From NCBI GenBank assembly GCA_937138955.1, contig CAKZPJ010000830.1, positions 1 to 7,840 of the forward strand: DNA of 7,840 nt. The letters are read 5' to 3'. Both the position numbers and the translations under genes were made by a program. This DNA is from an uncultured Flammeovirgaceae bacterium (GTDB lineage Bacteria; Bacteroidota; Bacteroidia; Cytophagales; Cyclobacteriaceae). The notes under the pieces are model-generated. The model saw nothing but the letters and a program-made list of their open reading frames with translations, ran no database searches and was not told the origin of the DNA. The first letter of the stretch is position 1; each line of letters starts with the position of its first letter. Positions 1-5,974 of this stretch are shown here, piece after piece.

Positions 1-102
1 AATAGTCGAGCCATGATTGAGAAAGGCTTTATTGCCGAGACGAACGGGAATTTCTTCGCCGGAGACATTCACTTTGGCTTTAATGTATCCCGAGTATTTT
101 GA
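1..102 (+). CDS. 3' end of an unidentified gene, possibly an outer-membrane protein
   Basis: Only the last 33 codons are present, open from base 1 to a TGA at 100-102; the other two forward frames are stopped within the first 14 bases. The tail ends in alternating polar and hydrophobic residues (GDIHFGFNVSRVF) with a terminal Phe, as in the last strand of many outer-membrane beta-barrels. That is the only functional hint, and the family cannot be named from so short a piece. The next gene starts 68 bases downstream on the same strand, so the two could be cotranscribed. No terminator hairpin is visible between them. Confidence 0.55.
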   Translation, partial: NSRAMIEKGFIAETNGNFFAGDIHFGFNVSRVF

Positions 103-120
103 AAATTAGGTCTTAGAAAT

Positions 121-168
121 TAAACCCTAAACCTTTAACCCCAAACCTTCAACCCTAACCCCCAACAA
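121..168. repeat. degenerate C-rich, telomere-like short repeat
   Basis: About six imperfect copies of a 6-8 base unit of the type AAACCCT, AAACCTTT, AACCCC and AACCCT run in series up to two bases before the ATG at 171. The strand is almost free of G. It fills most of the gap before the small membrane protein gene and so would form its 5' leader. Function is unknown; it may be only low-complexity intergenic sequence. Confidence 0.45.
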
Positions 169-170
169 CT

Positions 171-464
171 ATGACATTGCTAAAAAAACTTCAAACGCGC
201 TGGCAATTGGGAAGCTTACGACAAGTAATAATGATCTTGATTGTATTCAGTCTTACGGGATTTTCAATAGTGCTGATTCGCCCCTTAGTTTTTGATTGGA
301 TTGGAGTGACCGTTGAAACTGACTGGTTCGTACGGTGGGCTTGGTACATTTTATTCATCATCCCGGCCTACCAAATGCTACTATTGGGCTACGGCTGGCT
401 ATTTGGACAATCTCAGTTTTTCTTACGACGCTACCGAAAGATGCTACCCAGCAAGAGTTCATAG
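171..464 (+). CDS. small two-helix membrane protein, DUF6787-like
   Basis: This 97-residue protein has a basic N-terminus (LLKKLQTRW), a first hydrophobic helix at about residues 19-41, a short loop with Trp and acidic residues, a second helix at about 54-79, and a basic tail (FFLRRYRKM). Length, the opening Leu-Lys-x-Arg-Trp pattern and the YGWLFGQ-x-x-FF motif after helix 2 match what I recall of DUF6787, a small Bacteroidota family of unknown function; this is recognition by eye. It ends 26 bases before csgE, so it may share a transcript with the curli genes, but nothing shows a role in curli. The ATG at 171 gives a natural start with no Shine-Dalgarno sequence. The last residues overlap other-frame coding potential that I regard as spurious. 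Confidence 0.8.
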   Translation: MTLLKKLQTRWQLGSLRQVIMILIVFSLTGFSIVLIRPLVFDWIGVTVETDWFVRWAWYILFIIPAYQMLLLGYGWLFGQSQFFLRRYRKMLPSKSS

Positions 465-490
465 AGTCTTCCGGTCAAATTAGATTTAAC

Positions 491-1033
491 ATGTATACTA
501 GACCTGTCATACGTCTGAAGCTGGTCATATTCGCTCTCGGGCTTATGCTGGCCTTACTAGTGCTTACCGGATGCTTTGTGGTAGCTCTTAGTCAGCAACT
601 ACCATCCGCAACCGATTCATTAGTAAAGCAGAATGATTTGCTACAGCGAGCAACACAAGCGATGAAAGAACAAAACCAGGAAAATGAGTTGCGCGACCCC
701 GAAATGGAAATAGACGGTCTGATTATTAGTGAGACCCTCACCAAAATAGGCGTAGATTTCTACGATCTGTTCTACCAACGCTGGGCTGCCCCGCCATCCG
801 CCAGCGGCTACGAAATTCGGATCGAGGAGCTACCCGCCCCCGGCTTTGGTACGATCATCGTGGTGAAAGTGAATGAAACGACTATCTTTCAACGGGTGCT
901 GCAACCACGCTACGACCAACTGGAAGCCAGTGCTGACTTAGCTGTTGCCCTGACCCAGCGGCATGTCAACGATCAGCAACGCCTCACCCAGCAACTCTAC
1001 GAAGAAGACCAACAAGGCACCGGGATCTATTAA
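491..1033 (+). CDS. csgE: curli assembly factor CsgE (periplasmic gate of the CsgG pore)
   Basis: The protein has 180 residues from the ATG at 491. That start gives a basic n-region (R4, R8, K10) and a hydrophobic stretch; the same frame is open upstream to 335, but that part overlaps the preceding gene and encodes no signal. Residues 73-160 align by eye with E. coli CsgE: GLIISETLTKIGVDFY matches GLLTDHTVSSIGHDFY, and IRIEELPAPGFGTIIVVKVN with IFQRVLQP matches the NERPSARWGSWITITVN and IFQTFLFP segment. In E. coli, CsgE caps the periplasmic side of the CsgG channel and delivers curlin subunits. Two differences from E. coli are visible: a perfect lipobox (LTGC, Cys28) followed by further hydrophobic residues, and a polar, Gln-rich linker of about 35 residues before the domain. 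The protein may therefore be membrane-tethered rather than free in the periplasm. Confidence 0.93.
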   Translation: MYTRPVIRLKLVIFALGLMLALLVLTGCFVVALSQQLPSATDSLVKQNDLLQRATQAMKEQNQENELRDPEMEIDGLIISETLTKIGVDFYDLFYQRWAAPPSASGYEIRIEELPAPGFGTIIVVKVNETTIFQRVLQPRYDQLEASADLAVALTQRHVNDQQRLTQQLYEEDQQGTGIY

Positions 1034-1052
1034 ACCCATTGATCACTAATCA

Positions 1053-1087
1053 TCCCGGAACAACCCCGGATAAATTCCGGGGCGGGA
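1053..1087 (+). other. interrupted hairpin between csgE and csgF
   Basis: CCCCGGA (1064-1070) pairs perfectly with TCCGGGG (1076-1082) around a five-base loop. Immediately outside, TCCCG (1053-1057) pairs with CGGGA (1083-1087), leaving a six-base bulge on the 5' side. No T-tract follows, so it is not a standard terminator. It could affect mRNA stability or processing between the two genes, but that is inference. Confidence 0.5.
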
Positions 1088-1122
1088 TAAGTCAATCATT
1101 ATTCATCATCATACCTCCAGCC

Positions 1123-1536
1123 ATGAAAACTATTACCCTCATTATTACCGGATTAGTACTCAGCATACTGTCAACCCAAGCCCAGGACTTTGTCTACCGT
1201 CCCGTGAGTCCCGCCTTTGGGGGCGACACATTTGATTACCAGTGGTTGCTCAACTCCGCGACGGCTCAAAATGGTTTTGAAGACCCCAATGCTAGTTCGA
1301 GCCGACAGGAACGCGACCCTCTGGCCGAGTTTCAGCAAGACCTCAACCGACGATTGCTCAGCGACCTGTCCCGCTCACTGGTCAGCGATCAATTTAGTGA
1401 GGGAGAACTGGAAGAAGGAGTCTTAGAAGTGGGGTTCTTCCAGATTGAAGTCTTTCAAGGAGCCGATGGGGTCAGTATCACCATCTTGGATACCTCTACC
1501 GGAGATCAGACCACCGTCACCGTCCCGGAATTTTAG
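1123..1536 (+). CDS. csgF: curli assembly factor CsgF (pore-to-surface nucleation coupler)
   Basis: The protein has 137 residues from the ATG at 1123. The frame is open upstream to 1039, but the signal peptide starts at MKTITLIITG, with probable cleavage after residue 20 (STQA before QD). The mature N-terminus carries the CsgF signature: FVYRPVSPAFGG (23-34) and LLNSATAQN (42-50), matching E. coli FQFRNPNFGG and LLNSAQAQN. A helix-like segment follows (DPLAEFQQDLNRRLLSDL), then a strand-rich tail ending in TGDQTTVTVP, comparable to the E. coli TGQTSTIQV region. In E. coli the mature N-terminal peptide inserts into CsgG to form a second constriction, and the rest lies outside and promotes CsgB-dependent nucleation; the same is expected here. 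It lies 89 bases after csgE and 136 before csgG. Confidence 0.94.
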   Translation: MKTITLIITGLVLSILSTQAQDFVYRPVSPAFGGDTFDYQWLLNSATAQNGFEDPNASSSRQERDPLAEFQQDLNRRLLSDLSRSLVSDQFSEGELEEGVLEVGFFQIEVFQGADGVSITILDTSTGDQTTVTVPEF

Positions 1537-1560
1537 ATTAGCGATCAGTCCACAGTTGGC

Positions 1561-1651
1561 GGCCGCCGTGGAACAGTCCATAGTCCACAGACTGTAATTT
1601 AAAAGTATTGTCGACTGCTGACTGTAGACCGTGAACCGTTCCATGGCGGCT
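1561..1651. repeat. long imperfect inverted repeat in the csgF-csgG gap
   Basis: The outer arms, GCCGCCGTGGAAC (1562-1574) and GTTCCATGGCGGC (1638-1650), pair over 13 bases with one G-T wobble. Inside them, about 1575-1594 and 1614-1637 are degenerate inverted copies of an AGTCCACAG-like element, such as TAGTCCACAG against CTGTAGACC, and could continue the stem with mismatches. The arm at 1558-1567 is also a self-palindrome (GGCGGCCGCC). The structure ends about 22 bases before the csgG start. There is no terminal T-tract, so it looks like a dispersed intergenic palindrome rather than a terminator. Confidence 0.6.
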
Positions 1652-1672
1652 ATTAAACTAAAACTTACCCCC

Positions 1673-3052
1673 ATGAAAACCATTGCTTCCTCTCTATCAA
1701 TCGGGCTAATCGTAGTCTTACTGTCTACGGCCTGCGCCCCCTACTTTCATCAGCCTCTGTCGACGGCACCCGCCCGGCTCGGAGCCGAAACTCCGCAGTA
1801 CCAGAACCTGACCAGCTTACCCGCGCCGCAACAGCCGGTTACAGCAGCGGTGTACAAGTTTCGCGACCAGACCGGGCAGTACAAAGATGCTAATAACGGC
1901 ATTAGCTACTCTACCGCTATTACCCAAGGGACAACCTCTATTCTGTTGCGAGCTCTGGAAGAATCCGGTTGGTTTGTGCCCATTGAACGGGAAGGCTTGT
2001 CTAATCTGCTCAACGAGCGCAAAATTATCCGCTCTAGCCGGGATAACTTCTCCCAGAAAAATGGTAACCAAGAACCTGACTTATCTCCCTTGCTCTTTGC
2101 GGGTATTCTGCTGGAAGGCGGAATTGTCTCTTACGATGCCAATGTGCTGACGGGCGGAGCCGGACTACGCTACTTCGGAGCCGGGGCTTCGGGGCAGTAC
2201 CGTCAGGATCGGGTGACAGTTTACCTACGAGCAACCTCTACCCAGACCGGACGTATTCTGAAAACGGTTTATACTTCTAAATCGGTGCTGTCGCAAAAAG
2301 TAGATATTGGCTTGTTTCGCTTTGTGAGCTTTCAGCGATTGTTAGAAACCGAAACGGGTTTCACTTACAATGAACCGGGCGAGCTGGCGGTGCGCGAAGC
2401 GATTGAAAAGGCGGTAGAAAGCCTGATTATTGAAGGGGTTATGGACGGCTTATGGAATTTGCAGCACGAAGAAGAGAGAAATCACCCCGCTATTCAGCGC
2501 TACCTGGCCGAGAAAGAAGAAAACCAATCCGTGGATGCTCTGGGCGGACAGCAGCGAGAGCGACGGGGAGCCATCAGCCTGGGGCTGGGAGGCGGAGTAC
2601 TGCGCTACGGCGGGGACTTTCGGCGACCCACTATCAAACCGGCCGTTGCGGGAAACTTGCAGTGGCAACTCAGTCCTTCCTTTGCCCTCAATGTTTTAGG
2701 GGGAAGAGGTACGCTGGCGACCGAAGAGAGTTATCAATCGGATTTCTACTATGGGGAGGTCAGTACCCAGTTTCGGCTGCTGCCCCACTATCGCTACACA
2801 CCCTACCTACGGATGGGTTTAGGACTGACCAGCGAGGATACGGGCGAACTGTCGGACGTACTAAGGAACTATCATCCCCACGCGGTCTACGAACTGGGCT
2901 TTGAGTATCTGATCACCGATCAGGTGGGCATTCAAGCCGCCCTCAACAACCGCTACTTGTTCAGCGATGAACTGGATCAGGTGGTGCAAGGGCGACGCAA
3001 CGACTTTTACTGGGGAGCCACCCTCGGAGTACAACTCTATCTGGGGCGCTAA
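1673..3052 (+). CDS. csgG: curli secretion pore lipoprotein CsgG with an extra C-terminal beta-barrel-like domain
   Basis: The protein has 459 residues from the ATG at 1673, chosen over the in-frame GTG at 1631 because a lipoprotein signal starts here (basic start, hydrophobic core, STAC with Cys21). Residues about 59-265 align clearly with E. coli CsgG: TGQYK, GWFVPIEREGL, NLLNERKIIR (111-120), GGAGLRYFGAGA, VFRF-like LFRFVSFQRLLE (214-225), TYNEPG and GLWNLQ (259-264). E. coli CsgG forms a nonameric outer-membrane channel. Around its constriction loop, Phe56 appears to be replaced by Tyr79, and Tyr51 is not conserved. E. coli CsgG ends soon after the GLWDLQ motif. Here a charged linker (about 265-297) leads to roughly 160 more residues (298-459), rich in Gly and aromatics with alternating hydrophobic strands and ending WGATLGVQLYLGR, like an OmpA-size barrel. 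That extension is the unusual part. Confidence 0.95.
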   Translation: MKTIASSLSIGLIVVLLSTACAPYFHQPLSTAPARLGAETPQYQNLTSLPAPQQPVTAAVYKFRDQTGQYKDANNGISYSTAITQGTTSILLRALEESGWFVPIEREGLSNLLNERKIIRSSRDNFSQKNGNQEPDLSPLLFAGILLEGGIVSYDANVLTGGAGLRYFGAGASGQYRQDRVTVYLRATSTQTGRILKTVYTSKSVLSQKVDIGLFRFVSFQRLLETETGFTYNEPGELAVREAIEKAVESLIIEGVMDGLWNLQHEEERNHPAIQRYLAEKEENQSVDALGGQQRERRGAISLGLGGGVLRYGGDFRRPTIKPAVAGNLQWQLSPSFALNVLGGRGTLATEESYQSDFYYGEVSTQFRLLPHYRYTPYLRMGLGLTSEDTGELSDVLRNYHPHAVYELGFEYLITDQVGIQAALNNRYLFSDELDQVVQGRRNDFYWGATLGVQLYLGR

Positions 3053-3113
3053 CCCCAGCTTTACGATGTTTTTTATTCAACTATTTTATAACCAATTAAT
3101 TTCTTAAACAATC

Positions 3114-5891
3114 ATGAAAAAGTTAATCGCAAGTTTAATGATGGGTGGGCTGGCCACCGGAGTCAGCTTGGCTCAAGAAAACCAGAGCGACGTCCAACAG
3201 ACGGGCGAAGAAAACTCCGGGATCGTCGTCCAGGAGGGTGCAATCAACACGGCTAACATTCTTCAGGGAATTGACGGAACCACTAATTTCAACGAGGCGG
3301 TGCAAACGCAGATCGGTGATAACAACGAAGCTTTCGTTGATCAAGGTACCGAAGGTGGCGAGGCCTACGAAAATGTGGCTACCCAGACCCAGAAGGGAGA
3401 TGAAAATTTCGCTGACATTGATCAAGGGACTAGAAATGGGTACGCCGAAGGCAATACCGCTACCCAGACCCAGGAAGCTGATTACAATACTGCGGTTATT
3501 GACCAGGGAGATGATGACGGCGAGGCCTACGACAACGTAGCTACCCAGACCCAAACCGGGGAGGAAAACTTCGCAGATATTGAGCAGGGTGATGAAGGTG
3601 GATACGCTGAGGAAAACGAAGCTACTCAAACCCAAGAAGGTGATTACAATACTGCGATTATCGACCAGGGCGATGATGACGGCGAGGCCTATGATAATGT
3701 AGCCACCCAATATCAAGGAGGCGACTACAACGAGGCGTTTATTGATCAAGGAGAAGACGATGGATATGGCGAAGGTAACGAAGCCACCCAAACCCAAGAG
3801 GGCGATTACAATGAGGCCTTCATTGACCAAGGCGTTGATGGTGGTGAGGCTTACGATAATGTCGCCACGCAGAGTCAACCGGGTGATGAAAACTATGCTG
3901 AAATTAACCAAGGTGATGACTTTGGCTACGCGGAAGGCAATGAGGCGACTCAGTATCAGGAAGGTGATTACAACGAGGCGCTTATCGATCAGGGTAATGA
4001 TAATGGCGAAGCTTACTACAACGTAGCTACCCAAGAACAATACGGTGATGAAAACTACGCCAAAGTTGATCAGGGTAACGGTGGCGATCGGGCTGAAGAT
4101 AACGTAGCTACCCAGCAGCAGTACGGTGACCATAACAATGCTCTCATCGTTCAAGGTGATGAAGGCGGTTACGCTGAGGGCAACGAAGCTACTCAAATTC
4201 AAGAGGGTGATTTTAATGAAGCCACTGTTAACCAAGGAGTTCTTGATGGTGAGGCCTATGACAATGTGGCTACCCAGAGCCAACCCGGCGATGACAACTC
4301 GGCTACTATTAATCAGGGAGTTGAAGATGGGTATGCTGAAGGCAATGAAGCTACTCAATACCAAGAAGGAGATAACAATAGTGCTTTCATCGAGCAAGGA
4401 GCCTACGAAGGCGAAGCTGAAGATAATGTAGCTACTCAAACTCAAGAAGGCGACTTTAACGAAGCCACCATCAACCAAGGCTTTGAGGATGGCGAGGCGT
4501 ATGACAATGTAGCCGCGCAGGAACAATACGGCGATTACAACGAAGCCGTTCTCCAACAAGGTGATGAAGGCGGCGTAGCCGAAGGCAATGAGTCTACCCA
4601 GCAACAGTACGGAGACTACAACGAGGCTCGCATAGAGCAAGGGGATGACGATGGTGAAGCCTACGATAACGTAATCACTCAGGAACAGTACGGCGAAGAG
4701 AATTACGTGCAAGTTGACCAGGGCGACCAAGAAGGTTACGCCGACGGCAATGAGGCTACTCAGTATCAAGATGGAGACTATAATGATGCCCGTGCCTTTC
4801 AAGGTGATGAAGGTGGCGAAGCTTACGATAACGTAGCTGATCAGTATCAAGAAGGGGACTATAATGAGGCTATTGTAGAGCAAGGGGTTGAAGACGGCGA
4901 AGCGTATGACAATATCGCCACGCAGGAACAGTACGGTGATGACAATATCGCAACCATTAAGCAAGGAGTGGATGGTAGCTCTTCGGAAGACAGTGAAGCT
5001 ACTCAGTACCAAGAAGGCGATGAAAACGACGCTTTTATCTTCCAAGCGGGTGAAGACAACTTTGCTGACCAGTACCAGGAAGGTGATTACAACGTAGCCG
5101 ATGCCCGGCAGTACGGTGATGATAACGAAGCGTACCAGGAGCAGTACGGCGACTATAATGAAGCCACCATTAATCAGGGAAGTGCTACTAACTTTGTAGA
5201 TGGCAACCTAGCCGAGCAGTACCAAGAAGGTGACGAGAACTCCGCGTTGACCCAACAAGCCGGTGACTTCAACACCGCTTACGTGGATCAAACTGGTAAC
5301 GAGAACGAAGCCCTTCAGCAGCAAATTGCTAACAACTCTGAAGTATATATTGAGCAGATTGGCATCGGAAACAGTGCTGTTCAGCAGCAAGTAGGCGAGC
5401 TTTCGGCTGATCAGGTTGCTGACTTGGAAAATTTAGATCCCTTTGCACTATCTCGCGGTGATAACCAGCAGGCCGAAGCCTACCAAACTGGCGATGATAA
5501 CATCAGCTTGCAGCAGCAGGGTGGTGAAGATAACGTGGCGTACGCTGAGCAAATTGGTGAACGCAATGTCGTTACTCAAGCTCAGAACGGCGAAGCTAAC
5601 GATGCCTGGGCCAAGCAAGATGGCTACGATAACGACATCGTACAACTGCAACTCGGTGACTACAACGAAGCTGACGCTCTTCAGGTTGGCTACGACAACG
5701 TTTCGTTCCAAAGCCAAATTGGTGAGTACAACCTCTCGGATGTGAAGCAGGATGGCTTTGAGCTGACTTCTACCACCCTTCAAGAAGGTGAGTACAACGA
5801 AGCCTATGTAGACCAGAGTGGCAACGGTCATATCAGTACCATCAATCAGATCGGTACGGGTAATGTTGCTGATGTAACCCAAGGTAACTAA
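3114..5891 (+). CDS. giant acidic curlin-repeat protein, probable major curli subunit (CsgA-like)
   Basis: The protein has 925 residues with a signal peptide (MKKLIASLMMGG to LA at 20, mature start QENQ). All of it is built on the curlin pattern N-x-A-x-x-x-Q-x-G-x-x-N. Order: degenerate arms (21-81), 21 units of 27 residues (82-648), ten further arms mostly of 11 residues (649-761), a non-repeat break with the only Leu-rich stretch (762-783), and a final block of 11-residue arms (784-925). I count about 70 strand-size arms, or about 35 two-strand turns, against five repeats in E. coli CsgA. It is strongly acidic, with only about 14 Lys plus Arg; I see no Cys and one Trp. It probably leaves through CsgG and polymerises at the surface. 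The 61-base gap upstream is about three-quarters A+T, with no consensus promoter recognisable. Its assignment as major subunit is inferred from size, repeats and position. Confidence 0.9.
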   Translation: MKKLIASLMMGGLATGVSLAQENQSDVQQTGEENSGIVVQEGAINTANILQGIDGTTNFNEAVQTQIGDNNEAFVDQGTEGGEAYENVATQTQKGDENFADIDQGTRNGYAEGNTATQTQEADYNTAVIDQGDDDGEAYDNVATQTQTGEENFADIEQGDEGGYAEENEATQTQEGDYNTAIIDQGDDDGEAYDNVATQYQGGDYNEAFIDQGEDDGYGEGNEATQTQEGDYNEAFIDQGVDGGEAYDNVATQSQPGDENYAEINQGDDFGYAEGNEATQYQEGDYNEALIDQGNDNGEAYYNVATQEQYGDENYAKVDQGNGGDRAEDNVATQQQYGDHNNALIVQGDEGGYAEGNEATQIQEGDFNEATVNQGVLDGEAYDNVATQSQPGDDNSATINQGVEDGYAEGNEATQYQEGDNNSAFIEQGAYEGEAEDNVATQTQEGDFNEATINQGFEDGEAYDNVAAQEQYGDYNEAVLQQGDEGGVAEGNESTQQQYGDYNEARIEQGDDDGEAYDNVITQEQYGEENYVQVDQGDQEGYADGNEATQYQDGDYNDARAFQGDEGGEAYDNVADQYQEGDYNEAIVEQGVEDGEAYDNIATQEQYGDDNIATIKQGVDGSSSEDSEATQYQEGDENDAFIFQAGEDNFADQYQEGDYNVADARQYGDDNEAYQEQYGDYNEATINQGSATNFVDGNLAEQYQEGDENSALTQQAGDFNTAYVDQTGNENEALQQQIANNSEVYIEQIGIGNSAVQQQVGELSADQVADLENLDPFALSRGDNQQAEAYQTGDDNISLQQQGGEDNVAYAEQIGERNVVTQAQNGEANDAWAKQDGYDNDIVQLQLGDYNEADALQVGYDNVSFQSQIGEYNLSDVKQDGFELTSTTLQEGEYNEAYVDQSGNGHISTINQIGTGNVADVTQGN
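3357..5057 (+). repeat. 21 tandem 81-bp repeats encoding 27-residue curlin units
   Basis: Residues 82-648 of the giant curlin form 21 consecutive units of exactly 27 residues with no length change. Each contains an ordinary arm of pattern NxATQxQxGDx and a longer arm of pattern NxAxIxQGxxxGxAxx, the last five residues being the extra loop. The loop is usually GEAYD or GYAEG. Units 1-2 and 3-4 are a near-identical pair at DNA level: 3480-3529 and 3642-3691 differ at three of 50 positions. Most other units differ at many synonymous sites. Units 10 and 21 have the most divergent loops (DRAED, SSSED). Confidence 0.93.
5058..5888 (+). repeat. canonical 11-residue curlin arms flanking a non-repeat break
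   Basis: After the 27-residue array the spacing falls back to the usual 11-residue curlin arm, for example NVADARQYGDD, NTAYVDQTGNE and NVSFQSQIGEY. Ten arms cover residues 649-761, one of them of the long 16-residue type with a different insert (GSATNFVDG). Residues 762-783 (5397-5462) interrupt the pattern, and about thirteen more arms run to the C-terminus (784-925). Arms here are much more divergent than in the array, with fewer acidic residues in the turns. Confidence 0.85.
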
Positions 5892-5974
5892 TCCCTCATT
5901 TGAAATAAGCCGGCGTAGGGGGCAGTGCCTTTGGGTACCCACCCCACCTCGGTCTATTTATTAACCTACTTCTC

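Noticed and set aside
335..490. A longer N-terminus for csgE.
   Set aside because: It overlaps the preceding gene by 130 bases in another frame and adds sequence with no CsgE similarity. The signal-like segment starts at the ATG at 491.
1631..1672. A GTG start for csgG 14 codons upstream.
   Set aside because: It would bury the lipoprotein signal behind extra residues and lies inside the inverted repeat; the ATG at 1673 starts directly at the signal.
3053..3113. A promoter for the giant curlin gene.
   Set aside because: The gap is A+T rich, but I find no TTTG and TAnnTTTG pair of the Bacteroidota type at proper spacing, so a promoter is not claimed.
3480..3690. EF-hand, dockerin or RTX calcium-binding motifs in the DDDGEAYD loops.
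   Set aside because: The spacing of acidic residues does not match the DxDxDG loop or the GGxGxD nonapeptide. Cation binding remains only a general possibility from the charge.
3135..5045. A 636-codon open frame on the reverse strand inside the giant curlin gene.
   Set aside because: It is codon-for-codon antisense to the repeats. Its stops would need sense TTA, CTA or TCA codons, and the array has almost no Leu or Ser, so it stays open by composition. The product is a repetitive hydrophobic string with no recognisable domain and starts at TTG.
3357..5057. A CRISPR array or non-coding satellite, because of regular 81-bp repeats.
   Set aside because: The repeats are in frame, encode a conserved amino-acid pattern, and vary at synonymous sites. 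There are no identical direct repeats with unique spacers.
5448..5942. A 164-codon reverse-strand open frame at the end of the curlin gene.
   Set aside because: Same cause: low Leu and Ser content of the sense repeats. No family features are seen and it overlaps a convincing gene throughout.
5921..5950. A terminator between the two curlin genes, from the palindrome TGGGTACCCA and flanking G and C runs.
   Set aside because: The perfect stem is short with no real loop, flanking pairing is weak, and no T-tract follows.
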